In this document: positions 15,855 through 24,510 of the stretch, piece by piece
Layout of the letters: each line of letters opens with the position of its first letter
How positions within the stretch are numbered: the stretch's first letter is position 1
Source of the DNA: UBA3064 sp016868095
GTDB taxonomy: Bacteria > Pseudomonadota > Gammaproteobacteria > Burkholderiales > Burkholderiaceae_E
Length of the DNA stretch: 56,046 nt
Assembly (NCBI GenBank): GCA_041175665.1
Contig: JBEDEM010000012.1
Span: 1 to 56,046, forward strand
Reading direction: 5' to 3'
Made by a program: the position numbers and the translations under genes
Notes under the pieces: generated by a model
Told to the model about the DNA's origin: nothing
Seen by the model: the letters and a program-made list of their open reading frames with translations, nothing else
The model's database searches: none

Positions 15855-16580
15855 CTAAGTTGTGGGATCGTCTTTCATTCTATATTCGATACCGTATAAT
15901 ACAATCGAAAGCAAGTGGGCAGTCAACCACACGAGTAGCACCGAACCAATCACATCGGTCATAAAGTGTGCACCTTGAGCCATCCGTAACCAGCCTATAA
16001 GGCATGTGATGGCTGCCCCAAGGCTCAAAAACAACCATCGTTGCCGCCCACCAAGATACCAGGCAGCCATTAGCCAAGCACCAAATGCAACATGGCCGCT
16101 CGTAAATGAACAATCACCCCTACACTCTTCTGACTTAACCCAGGCTGCCGTAAAACTTTTAGTACCTGAAAATTGTTCGACATGTCTGGGCCGTGCGCGA
16201 CCGATCTCACCCTTTAGAACTTCATGAATGAAAATCACTGGTGTGAGCATACCAAGCAAAATCATGAAAAGAAGGGCTCTTATTTTTTGTCGATAAACCT
16301 GCTCATTTGATCTGTTGAGCATCGCCAGGTATTTATAGCGCAAGATCCAAAGGATCAATATAGGAATAGCAAGTCGACCAGCCCATCTAATGGTTTGATC
16401 AAGCCATCGCACGCCATCCAAGTCATTAGCCGGAAAGCAGCGACAATGTTCGTTGTAAAAATAATTGGCGACCACCAAGTCAACCACGTCAAGATAGCGC
16501 AACATTGCTAGACCGCTCAATAAACCTAGCGTTATAAATAACCAGATTTTGTATGTGGCCAACCAATGCTTAAGTTTCAT
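15855..16580 (-). CDS. PAP2-family membrane phosphatase (LpxE/PgpB-like)
   Basis: A 241-aa membrane phosphatase with about six hydrophobic segments. All three PAP2 motifs are present: KGEIGRARP (motif 1), FTSGHVAFG (motif 2 with the catalytic-acid His) and RMAQGAHFMTD (motif 3 with the nucleophile His and the Asp). PAP2 enzymes of this type act on phosphates facing the periplasm: lipid A phosphates (LpxE, LpxF), phosphatidylglycerophosphate or undecaprenyl pyrophosphate. ATG 16580 was chosen because AGG lies five bases upstream; an upstream in-frame ATG at 16607 has none. It sits between a GT39 gene and a lipoprotein gene. Which substrate it uses is inference. Confidence 0.85.
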   Translation of the reverse strand: MKLKHWLATYKIWLFITLGLLSGLAMLRYLDVVDLVVANYFYNEHCRCFPANDLDGVRWLDQTIRWAGRLAIPILILWILRYKYLAMLNRSNEQVYRQKIRALLFMILLGMLTPVIFIHEVLKGEIGRARPRHVEQFSGTKSFTAAWVKSEECRGDCSFTSGHVAFGAWLMAAWYLGGRQRWLFLSLGAAITCLIGWLRMAQGAHFMTDVIGSVLLVWLTAHLLSIVLYGIEYRMKDDPTT

Positions 16581-16628
16581 CGTACCCTTTGCTTCATCAT
16601 CGAGCATTGTTCGTCTGCAAGCTTCATC

Positions 16629-18176
16629 CTATCGGCAGGATTCGGGCAACACCAACCAGACTTCAGTGCGGCCACTTAAGCGCTGTCGCTCCACTTTGGC
16701 AATGGCATTTTGCCGATGAGATTCTTCGACCTCAGCTTCTCGTCTTAATTGCCATAGGCAAGTGCTGCTATCGGGATTTCTTCGAGAAGCAGCAAGTGAT
16801 GCCTGATCTGCATAGCGCATCGCATAGTGATTGGGCTTGCTGTTGGGAGACACTTGATAGACGAGTTGGTCCTCACCAAACTGATACAAAATCCGTGCGG
16901 CAGTATCGCGATCTTTTACCCCCCAAGCTATGTCAGGCGGTTTTCTAAGCTCCACAAGATGCTGTCCGAAGGTATCCCAGCCTCGTTGACGATGAAAAGG
17001 ATCTAATCGATCGATCCAAACCACTGCATCGGGCCGGATGAACTTTAGTCCCTGAGCGCCAAAAGCAATGAGTAAGCTTATGAGTAAATTACTGATAGAC
17101 CAGACAAAAAGTACGCTCATCGAATTGCGACCAGCTTCGACATCGGCTTCGATATCGTTAGCGTTTAGGTATCGAGCAAGCAGGGCAAGTCCAAGGGTAA
17201 AAGTTGCAGGTAGCGCCCAGTTTGCATAAGCATGGCTAAGCGAAGCCTGCACCACGAAAATACCCAGTATCGGCAGTGAGCTCGCAAGCAACCAGCGCTG
17301 CATGGGCGTCCATGCCACCTTCTGTCTAAGGATGAGCATCAAGCCAACACCCAGCCCAAGCCATTGCGCTAATAAAAATTCCATACCTTGGAGCGCATGC
17401 ATACCTAAAGAAGCTAAGCGATCAGACGTTTGCAAATGTTTGGTATCTGATGCTTGTAAATCCGTCAGGTGTTTAAGCGTCGTGCCGGGATGCTCCATCA
17501 GCCACAAGAGATGGGGCGAAATGGTCAACACGAAAACCGAAAACGCGAGCAGCACACCAGCGAGGTGGTCGCGCGATCTGTATCCCAAGATAGCCAAGTG
17601 GATCGCAAGACCGAGCCAAAAGAAGAGCATGAAGTGCTTACAAAGCGTCCCGAGGCCAATCACTACGCCCAATAGAGTCCAGTACCTGAGCGCAATCCTT
17701 GGGCTGCTCGCCTGAAGGGCCTCCCATGCAATCAGCAAGCTAAGAAGCCAGCAGAGCAAAAGGAGCGCATCAGTCGTAAAGAACCATTGAGCAAAGCCGA
17801 TGAGAGGGATTGACCCTAGGATAAGCGTGGCCACCCACGACTTGGTCGATGACAATCCGCCTCGCATAAGAAGCTTAAAGGAGACCGCCAGGCTCAAGCC
17901 ATAGCAGACCTGAGCTAGTAAGCGGAGCTGACTAGTCTGCGGATCAACAAATGTCCAAAGTCTGATTGCTGCTGCGATGCCTGGAGGCTTTGAAAAATAG
18001 CCCCAAGCCAAGTCCTTTGACCATGCTAGATATTGGAGCTCATCGGTCGTGTAGGGAAGCGCGTAGAGATGAAGTGCAAGACCATGCGCAGCCAATCCCA
18101 GGCCGACGACCCAGGCAAACCAGGTAAGTCGGCTTTGGCTTGTCGTCAAAGCGTGGATGTTCGAGCGAGAGCTCAT
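16629..18176 (-). CDS. GT39/ArnT-like lipid-linked-sugar glycosyltransferase
   Basis: A 515-aa polytopic membrane protein of the GT-C class. The catalytic Asp-Glu pair is in the first periplasmic loop, PYTTDELQYLAWSKDLAWGYF, followed by SKPPG and about ten further membrane segments; the C-terminal 120 residues form a periplasmic domain. Such enzymes move a sugar from a polyprenyl-phosphate donor to lipid A or to an inner-core sugar (ArnT, RgtA-D) or to proteins. ATG 18176 is the first good start; an upstream TTG at 18194 is possible. A minus-strand Pho box lies 26-54 bp upstream. It leads the minus-strand operon with the PAP2 and lipoprotein genes. Confidence 0.75.
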   Translation of the reverse strand: MSSRSNIHALTTSQSRLTWFAWVVGLGLAAHGLALHLYALPYTTDELQYLAWSKDLAWGYFSKPPGIAAAIRLWTFVDPQTSQLRLLAQVCYGLSLAVSFKLLMRGGLSSTKSWVATLILGSIPLIGFAQWFFTTDALLLLCWLLSLLIAWEALQASSPRIALRYWTLLGVVIGLGTLCKHFMLFFWLGLAIHLAILGYRSRDHLAGVLLAFSVFVLTISPHLLWLMEHPGTTLKHLTDLQASDTKHLQTSDRLASLGMHALQGMEFLLAQWLGLGVGLMLILRQKVAWTPMQRWLLASSLPILGIFVVQASLSHAYANWALPATFTLGLALLARYLNANDIEADVEAGRNSMSVLFVWSISNLLISLLIAFGAQGLKFIRPDAVVWIDRLDPFHRQRGWDTFGQHLVELRKPPDIAWGVKDRDTAARILYQFGEDQLVYQVSPNSKPNHYAMRYADQASLAASRRNPDSSTCLWQLRREAEVEESHRQNAIAKVERQRLSGRTEVWLVLPESCR

Positions 18177-18201
18177 CGTGACTGAATGCTTCAATAAGTT
18201 G

Positions 18202-18230
18202 ATGACGGCATCATGACTTTCTCATTGCAG
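18202..18230 (-). promoter_or_regulatory. Pho box of the minus-strand GT39-PAP2 operon
   Basis: On the minus strand CTGCAAT (18224-18230), AAGTCAT (18213-18219) and CCGTCAT (18202-18208) follow each other every 11 bp. The two inner units match the Pho consensus at five to six of seven positions. If the last unit is used, the transcription start would fall only a few bases before ATG 18176. Confidence 0.75.
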
Positions 18231-18232
18231 CA

Positions 18233-18277
18233 TCGTCACGAATCTGTCGACAACTCGTCACATCAAAGGATTTAAAT
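18233..18277 (+). promoter_or_regulatory. Pho box of the plus-strand PAP2-GT2-GT39 operon
   Basis: TCGTCAC (18233-18239), CTGTCGA (18244-18250) and TCGTCAC (18255-18261) repeat every 11 bp. A -10-like TTAAAT is at 18272-18277, 10 bp after the last unit. The minus-strand Pho box ends 3 bp before it, so the 107-bp gap holds two back-to-back PhoB sites. Confidence 0.78.
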
Positions 18278-18283
18278 GAAACC

Positions 18284-19072
18284 ATGGGTCGAAAGTCTTT
18301 AACTTTTGTCATCGCTTTAGCTACAGCCATGATAGCGTTAGGCCTGTTGCCAAGCGCACGCTCGCCCGAGCTTATGGTAGATATTCAAGCCTTCACAAGG
18401 CTTGTCGACGATGACCTATGGAAATCGCTCAATGTATTCGGCCACTTCCTTGGCGCGGCCTCCATCCTACTATTAATCACGCGCAAGATGCTTATCGTAT
18501 GGGCCTTAGTCTTATCGTCGCTTCTCGGCGGATGCTTCTCTCGCGCGCTCAAATTGACACTTGATGTACCTAGGCCGGCAGCCCTCATGCACGAAGACTT
18601 ATTCATCATAGGCGAGAAGCTGACCCATGGCTCGATGCCGTCTGGACACAGCATGACGATTGCAATTGTTTTTGGATTGTTCCTCGGTTTATATCACCGA
18701 TTCAATCCTAAGGCTCAGCGACTCGGCTTACCGCTTGCCGCCCTGGTCGCTCTCGTCTGCCTTGCTCGGGTAGCCAGTGGTGCCCACTGGCCGGCCGATG
18801 TTCTCATGGGTGCAGGACTCGGCATATTGATCGGATGCGTGAGTGCCTTGATAATCCTGCGCTGGGAATCTTCTTTGCCTCGGTACGAGGCTTTGAATGA
18901 CGGTTGCCGACTCCTCATTGCCTCAGCGCTCGTCTTAGTTCCATTGCCACCATCTTGCAGTCTTGAAGCTTCGGTTGCGCTTGGCTTGAGCCTTGCGACA
19001 TGGCATTTTCTTAAGAAAAATCGCATTGCTCGCCCATGGTCCTCGAATCTGAAATCAACCAGACAACACTAG
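18284..19072 (+). CDS. PAP2-family membrane phosphatase
   Basis: A 262-aa polytopic membrane phosphatase. Motifs are KLTLDVPRP (motif 1), SMPSGHSMT (motif 2) and RVASGAHWPADV (motif 3), all complete. The family covers LpxE/LpxT-like lipid A enzymes and undecaprenyl-pyrophosphate phosphatases. The gene starts the plus-strand operon and its last 37 bp overlap the following GT2 gene. The start is uncertain: AAGGA at 18266-18270 is 13 bp from ATG 18284 and better placed for an out-of-frame ATG at 18276, and the predicted transcript might begin close to the ATG. It is a different subtype from the PAP2 at 15855-16580, with little similarity outside the motifs. Confidence 0.82.
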   Translation: MGRKSLTFVIALATAMIALGLLPSARSPELMVDIQAFTRLVDDDLWKSLNVFGHFLGAASILLLITRKMLIVWALVLSSLLGGCFSRALKLTLDVPRPAALMHEDLFIIGEKLTHGSMPSGHSMTIAIVFGLFLGLYHRFNPKAQRLGLPLAALVALVCLARVASGAHWPADVLMGAGLGILIGCVSALIILRWESSLPRYEALNDGCRLLIASALVLVPLPPSCSLEASVALGLSLATWHFLKKNRIARPWSSNLKSTRQH

Positions 19073-20031
19073 CAGGGCTTCTCTCGGTTGTTGTTCCTTT
19101 TTATAACGAAGAGGCCATCGCCTTTGAGGCTTGCCAGGAGCTGATTACTGCATTACAAAAAGCAGCTATCGATTGGGAGCTCATTCTCGTTGATGATGGC
19201 AGCACAGACCAAACCCTGATTGAGCTTTCCAAGGCTATCAGAGGTGTTCCGCAAGCTCGGATCTTGCAACTAAGCAAAAACTTCAAGCAGACTGCGGCAA
19301 TTCAGGCCGGGGTGGATGCGTCAAAGGGTGAGTTCATTGCAACGCTTGATGGCGATATGCAGAACGATCCAAAAGACATCGAAAGAATGCTTTCCATCCT
19401 GCGTGAGCAGGATCTCGATCTCGTTGCAGGCTGGCGCGAGCAAAGGATGGATCCGTTTCTTACCAGAAAGCTACCGTCGCGACTTGCCAATTGGTTTATC
19501 AGTATCACGACAGGACTTCGATCAGCGGATTTAGGCTGTGGCATAAAAGTCTATCGCACCTCGGTTCTCAGGCAGATTAGACTGATTGGCGAAATGCACC
19601 GCCTTGTGCCGATCTGGTTAGCAACCGTAACGAGCCCTGAGCGATTGCGCTATGTTGTGGTGAACCATAGGCCTAGGACAGCAGGCTATTCGAAGTATGG
19701 CATTTCTAGAACCTATCGCGTCCTCATCGACCTGCTGACCGTGATTTTCTTTCTTAGATTTGCTGGTCGGCCTGCACACTTCTTTGGGGCGCTTGGCCTA
19801 CCGATGCTTGTGACTGGTAGCGGCATATTGTTATGGCTTGGATTGCTGAAAATATTTCTTGCCGAGTCAATCGGTACAAGGCCATTGCTCTTGCTGGGGG
19901 TTTTGCTGATCCTGTCTGGCATCCATTTGATCTGCACAGGCGTACTGGCCGAATTTCTGGTGCGAAATCAATCATCGCCATCGGTGATGCGCACTTATGC
20001 GATTCGGCGAGTGATCGAGGGCGGTGAATAA
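19036..20031 (+). CDS. ArnC-like GT2 polyprenyl-phosphate glycosyltransferase
   Basis: A 331-aa GT2 enzyme of the dolichyl-phosphate-mannose-synthase/ArnC type. The GT-A domain shows VVVPFYNEEA, VDDGSTDQT and the metal-binding ATLDGDMQNDP, then the acceptor-side FKQTAAIQAG; two C-terminal membrane helices follow (about residues 230-255 and 270-300). Such enzymes load a nucleotide sugar onto undecaprenyl phosphate in the cytoplasm, making the donor that GT39/ArnT enzymes use outside. It overlaps the PAP2 gene (37 bp) and the GT39 gene (8 bp), so donor synthesis and transfer are encoded together. The sugar is unknown. Confidence 0.82.
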   Translation: MVLESEINQTTLAGLLSVVVPFYNEEAIAFEACQELITALQKAAIDWELILVDDGSTDQTLIELSKAIRGVPQARILQLSKNFKQTAAIQAGVDASKGEFIATLDGDMQNDPKDIERMLSILREQDLDLVAGWREQRMDPFLTRKLPSRLANWFISITTGLRSADLGCGIKVYRTSVLRQIRLIGEMHRLVPIWLATVTSPERLRYVVVNHRPRTAGYSKYGISRTYRVLIDLLTVIFFLRFAGRPAHFFGALGLPMLVTGSGILLWLGLLKIFLAESIGTRPLLLLGVLLILSGIHLICTGVLAEFLVRNQSSPSVMRTYAIRRVIEGGE

Positions 20032-21715
20032 GCCCATCAATCTCAGGATCGCCGTACTTACATGCGCATGCGTATTGTTCAGCATGCTTGGGATGGGCAC
20101 GACGCCTTTGTTTGATGTCGACGAGGGCGCCTTCTCTGAAGCGACCCGAGAAATGCTTGAAAGCGGCGATTTCGGCTTCACCTTCCTAAATGGCAAGCCA
20201 CGTTTCGACAAGCCAATACTCGTTTATTGGCTACAAGCGTTGTCAATGTCCATGTTTGGCCTCTCAGAAGTTGGCGCTCGCATGCCTTCCTTGGTAGCCG
20301 GGATAGCAAGCGCATGGATCGCTGCACGATTTGCGCTCATCTGGAGCACAAGGCCTGAATCCGCGCTAATTGCATTTACATTAGTTTGCAGCTGTTTTGG
20401 CCCGCTAGTGATGCGCCATGCGGCAACTGCCGATGCATTGCTTTACTTGTGGTTAACCGCATGTTCGTGTTGCCTCATTGAATCAATACGACTTCGCGAA
20501 AGCCAGGATCTGAGCGCAACGTCGTTTGCAAGCCCCAATGACTCTGCGAGCTCAGAAACCACATGGAGCGCCGACCCCACTGCTAGCGCAGATTCGGCTT
20601 GGAGCGCCAGAGGCTATTTGCGAGCCGCTTGGATTTGCTCGGCCTTAGCGCTACTCACCAAGGGTTTGATTGGCCTACTTGCACCCGCATTTGTTGTACT
20701 TGGCTATTGCCTTGTTCGCCGAAACCTCGACGCCTTACGCTGGAGCTTTTCTGATGCAAGAGCATGCCTTGCCTGGATTGCCGTCAGCCTTCCCTGGTAC
20801 GCCTATGCCTATTGGCGATTTTCGAACGACTTTCTAGAAGGATTATTCGGCAAGCATCATTTTGGAAGAACGATGCAAGCCATGGAGGGCCATACAGGTT
20901 CATGGTTTTACACCCTGGCCATGCTTTTTGTACTTTCCTTACCCTTTACGCCCATGTTGATCAGCAGTGTCTGGCGATTAAGGCCACAGCGCTTAGCGGG
21001 TTCGGATCGGCTTGATAAGGGACTGAGCACACAAGCCCTTGGCTTGCTAAGTCATAGCTTGGGCATGCTTATCGTTTTCAGTGTGGTTGCCACAAAGCTT
21101 CCGCATTACGCCATGTATGCCCTCTTACCCATGCTGACTTTCGCAGCCTTATCGCCTCAGATATCAAGGACAAGTTGGCTCAGCGCTTGCGCGATCGGAC
21201 TCTTGATGCTTGTTGCGATTGCTGCCTTGCATCCAATCCTGGTATTCACGAATCAGAACTCATCGGTCAACCCGTTTTATCGTACCCTGATCGAGCATGG
21301 CTTAAGCCATGTAAGCTGGGGTGTCACGGAACAGCTAATTCTCGTTATTTGCTTTGGATCGTTATGCTTGGCGAGCTTTTCCAAATCTCAGCTCGACCGG
21401 TGGCTTTACTTTGGACTTGCGATGCAGATGCTTGTCTGTTTCGTGTTGTTGCCGACTTTAGGTCAATTGTTACAAGGGCCGATCAAGGCTCTTGCGCAAG
21501 GCGCAAGACAAGAAGTAACGGTTAGTTATCAGCTCAGAGCACCATCGATTTCCTTTTATCGAGAGGCTGTTACCGATGAGCGCTTGCCGCAAGTGGGTGA
21601 ACAAGTCATCTTGCGAGTCACCGATTTCGCTGACTTACATCGCGCAGTTGGGGGAGGCGCTCAGTGGGTACTGGTTGATGGCGCAGGACCCTTGCTACTG
21701 TTAAGGCGCCAATAG
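20024..21715 (+). CDS. ArnT-like GT39 glycosyltransferase
   Basis: A 563-aa polytopic GT-C enzyme. The start is GTG 20024 inside the GT2 stop region. The first periplasmic loop reads LFDVDEGAFSEATREMLESG with the catalytic Asp-Glu, then NGKPRFDKPILVYW, both typical of ArnT and relatives that transfer a sugar from polyprenyl phosphate to lipid A. About eleven membrane helices follow; ALLTKGLIG is the usual K-G loop. Between residues about 160 and 195 there is a Ser/Ala/Thr/Asp-rich, low-complexity insert absent from standard enzymes, predicted to lie in a loop. The C-terminal soluble domain begins near residue 490. It completes a phosphatase, donor synthase and transferase set. Confidence 0.78.
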   Translation: MNKPINLRIAVLTCACVLFSMLGMGTTPLFDVDEGAFSEATREMLESGDFGFTFLNGKPRFDKPILVYWLQALSMSMFGLSEVGARMPSLVAGIASAWIAARFALIWSTRPESALIAFTLVCSCFGPLVMRHAATADALLYLWLTACSCCLIESIRLRESQDLSATSFASPNDSASSETTWSADPTASADSAWSARGYLRAAWICSALALLTKGLIGLLAPAFVVLGYCLVRRNLDALRWSFSDARACLAWIAVSLPWYAYAYWRFSNDFLEGLFGKHHFGRTMQAMEGHTGSWFYTLAMLFVLSLPFTPMLISSVWRLRPQRLAGSDRLDKGLSTQALGLLSHSLGMLIVFSVVATKLPHYAMYALLPMLTFAALSPQISRTSWLSACAIGLLMLVAIAALHPILVFTNQNSSVNPFYRTLIEHGLSHVSWGVTEQLILVICFGSLCLASFSKSQLDRWLYFGLAMQMLVCFVLLPTLGQLLQGPIKALAQGARQEVTVSYQLRAPSISFYREAVTDERLPQVGEQVILRVTDFADLHRAVGGGAQWVLVDGAGPLLLLRRQ

Positions 21716-21747
21716 CACCGGGACAGGCAAGCCGAGTCTCTTGGCCC

Positions 21748-24444
21748 TTAAGACGATCCTAGCCGGTAGCTCACGAGCTTAAAGTCTGGATCGTCTTGCA
21801 TCGACGACACCGTAAAACCCAGGCTGCGCATCAGTCGAAGCATCGGCGTATTGTTGACCAGCACCAGACCATGAATATGTTCTAAGCCTCGGTCACGGGC
21901 GACTTCGATGATCGCCTGCATCATTCTTGTCCCCAGACCTCGACCGGCATAGTCATCATGAACAAGCAGCGCAAACTCGCATGACTTTGCATCCGGGTTA
22001 GTCACATAGCGCGACACTGCAATCGCCTGTTCTTGTTCATCGCCTGGCTGGGATGATTTATTCACTAACGCAATAAGTGCCATCTCGCGCTCATAGTCAA
22101 TCAGCGAGAGCCTTGCGAGAAGTCTTTGTGGCAATTCGCGCATGGCTGAGGCAAAGCGAAAGTAGCGACTCTCTGCTGAAACGCCATTAACCAGGGCTTG
22201 CAGCTTTGCTGCATCTTCGGGATGCAGTGGCCTCACACGGTAGTCGCCCCCATCGCGAAGCGGCCACACACGTTCATATCGGTTTGGATAAGGAAGCACC
22301 GCCAAATGCTCATGCGGCCTGCTATGGATTGCGGCATGACTTAAGACGACGCGCGCATCAACAGCAATCGCACCGTGTTGATCAATCAGGATAGGATTGA
22401 TATCGAGTTCAACAACCTGAGCAAGTGCACAGGCCAACTCAGAAACCCTTAGCAGGATGTGCTCAAGAGATTCAAGATTGACTGGCTTTGCGCCACGCCA
22501 GTTTTGCAACTGTGTGTAAATTCTCGAACGCTTGAGCATTTGCTGGGCCAAAAACTGATTAAGCGGCGCAAGCTCAAGCGAGTGATCATCAATCAGCTCG
22601 ATCATCTCGCCGCCTGCGCCAAAGCTTAGTACAGGACCGAATAATGGATCACTAATCAGACCGATATAGACTTCGCGGTGATGATCACCAGCATGCATTT
22701 TCTGAATCGTGACGCCGTTAATCACCGCATCGGGTTTGACTGCCCGAACCCGATCAGTCATTTGCTCAAACATATCGCGTACGCTTGTTGCACTTGCCAG
22801 GTTCAATGCAACCCCTTGCACATCTGATTTGTGCAAAATATCAGGAGAATCGATTTTCATCGCAACCGGATAGCCCACCTGAGTTGCGATGAGCATGGCT
22901 TCGTTAGCACTTCGTGCAAGCACCGTATGGGTAATCGGAATATGGAAGGCAGCAAGCAAGGCCTTGGATTCAAACTCTGTGAGACTTGATCGCCGCTCAG
23001 CCAGCACGCTTTCAATGAGCAGACGAGCACCCTCAAGATCAGGTTTCGCAAGCGCACTTAAGGGTGGAGGAATCTGTTGCAAGAGCTGTTGATTGGATTC
23101 ATAAGTCACCATGCTACGAAAAGCATCGACCGCCACTTCGGGGCTGCGAAAACTCGGCAGGCCTGCCTTCACAAAATCAGCTCGCGCCTCGCTGACCGAT
23201 TGTTCGCCCATCCAGCAACAAAACAAAAGCTTATGAGCTTGCTTGGCATGCTCGATGACCGCCGAAGCAATAGCTCGCGGATCAATGCCCTGCTTGGGCG
23301 TAAAAATAATTAAGACGGCATCGATGCTTTGTTGCTGTGAAATCGCCTCGAGTGCAGCCTGATAATGCTCTGCCCCTGCCTGCTCGCCCAAGTCAAGTAA
23401 GGCACTTAGATCAGCTTGAGGGTCGAGCTTTTCCATGAGCGCTTGCGCTTGTTGATCGCTTAGCCGACCAAGTTCAAGTTTACAAGATGCAATACGGTCA
23501 GCGGCAAGTACACCCACCCCGCCACCGTTGGTGAGCACCGCAAGACGGCTCCCCCTAGCTCGAGGGCGATTGGCCAGACACTGGGCCGCTGAGAAAAGCT
23601 CGGTCATTGAATGCACACGAACCGCACCAGCACGTCGGAGCGCAACTTCAAAGATCTCATCGCGTCCAACCATGGCGCGGCAATGCGTTTGTGCTGCGCG
23701 CATGGCATCGGGCTGGCGCCCAGCTTTAAGAACGATGACAGGCTTTGTACTCGCCAAAGCCCTCAGACTCGACATAAACGCGCGAGCACTTTGAATACCT
23801 TCCAAATGCACAACGACTGATTTCGTTTTTGGATCGTTGGCAAGAAAATCAAGGATGGCTTCAAGCGTGACACCAGGATAAGACCCAAGGCATGCGACCA
23901 GCGAAAAGCCGAGCCTGCCCTGTTGAGCCCAGTCAAGCACGGCACTTGCAAGCGACCCCGATTGCGCAACAAAAGCTATCGAGCCTGGATGGGCCATGGC
24001 ACCGAGCATCGACGCATTCAGTCCGAGCGAGGGTCTTTGCATGCCAAGGCTATTGGGCCCAAGCAGCTTAATACCCCGAGCCTGCGCCTCATGATGGATC
24101 TTTTGTGCGCTGCGCTGATCCATTGCCTGATCAAGCATGACCAGCGCACGGCATCGCATTTGCTCAAGACGCTCAAAAACTGCTTGGGATGTTTTAGCGT
24201 CAAACTTTGCAATTGCCAAGTCGATCGCTTCAAGCGCCAAGTCGACCACTTGAAGCGCCGGAGCAACATGAGTATCGATAGTCAGTTGCTTAGTACCGAT
24301 GATTGAAACCTTCACAGAACCAGCAAAGCCGCCAGCAATAAGTCGGTCGTGAAATGGCTTTAGCCAGGTATCCACATGCTCGGCATCGCAAAGCAAAGCG
24401 ATCGCTTGAGGATTGAATAGTCGGTCAAGTGCGTGCTTATCCAT
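21748..24444 (-). CDS. Acyl-CoA synthetase (ADP-forming type) fused to GNAT, Pat-like
   Basis: An 898-aa multidomain protein. The order is a CoA-binding domain (residues 1-130, with LLGPNSLGMQRP), a succinyl-CoA-ligase-like domain (about 150-450, SIAFVAQSGSLASAVLDWA), an ATP-grasp domain (about 480-700, PVAMKIDSPDILHKSDVQGV and VVELDINPILI) and a C-terminal GNAT domain (about 730-898, DDYAGRGLGTRMMQAIIE). This is the layout of Pat/PatZ protein lysine acetyltransferases. In enterobacterial Pat the phospho-histidine of the synthetase part is lost; here the corresponding stretch AAQTHCRAMVGRDE keeps a His, so ADP-forming acyl-CoA synthesis may still be possible. It is the last gene of a long minus-strand run, 66 bp after a deacetylase-like gene. 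Confidence 0.88.
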   Translation of the reverse strand: MDKHALDRLFNPQAIALLCDAEHVDTWLKPFHDRLIAGGFAGSVKVSIIGTKQLTIDTHVAPALQVVDLALEAIDLAIAKFDAKTSQAVFERLEQMRCRALVMLDQAMDQRSAQKIHHEAQARGIKLLGPNSLGMQRPSLGLNASMLGAMAHPGSIAFVAQSGSLASAVLDWAQQGRLGFSLVACLGSYPGVTLEAILDFLANDPKTKSVVVHLEGIQSARAFMSSLRALASTKPVIVLKAGRQPDAMRAAQTHCRAMVGRDEIFEVALRRAGAVRVHSMTELFSAAQCLANRPRARGSRLAVLTNGGGVGVLAADRIASCKLELGRLSDQQAQALMEKLDPQADLSALLDLGEQAGAEHYQAALEAISQQQSIDAVLIIFTPKQGIDPRAIASAVIEHAKQAHKLLFCCWMGEQSVSEARADFVKAGLPSFRSPEVAVDAFRSMVTYESNQQLLQQIPPPLSALAKPDLEGARLLIESVLAERRSSLTEFESKALLAAFHIPITHTVLARSANEAMLIATQVGYPVAMKIDSPDILHKSDVQGVALNLASATSVRDMFEQMTDRVRAVKPDAVINGVTIQKMHAGDHHREVYIGLISDPLFGPVLSFGAGGEMIELIDDHSLELAPLNQFLAQQMLKRSRIYTQLQNWRGAKPVNLESLEHILLRVSELACALAQVVELDINPILIDQHGAIAVDARVVLSHAAIHSRPHEHLAVLPYPNRYERVWPLRDGGDYRVRPLHPEDAAKLQALVNGVSAESRYFRFASAMRELPQRLLARLSLIDYEREMALIALVNKSSQPGDEQEQAIAVSRYVTNPDAKSCEFALLVHDDYAGRGLGTRMMQAIIEVARDRGLEHIHGLVLVNNTPMLRLMRSLGFTVSSMQDDPDFKLVSYRLGSS
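24217..24258 (-). repeat. Diverged 21-bp tandem repeat in the Pat-like gene
   Basis: The 21 bp at 24217-24237 and 24238-24258 differ at three positions. The encoded residues are two similar heptads, ALQVVDL and ALEAIDL. It looks like an older in-frame tandem duplication. Confidence 0.6.
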
Positions 24445-24510
24445 GACAGGCTTTTACGCTAATTCGATGACAGCATCATGGCTCAAAAAGCGCTTTGCCC
24501 GTGCATTAAA

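Noticed and set aside
18276..18302. An eight-codon frame with a well-placed AAGGA that overlaps the PAP2 start and could be a leader peptide.
   Set aside because: Too short to judge, and it would overlap the proposed -10; mentioned only as a reason for uncertainty in the PAP2 start.
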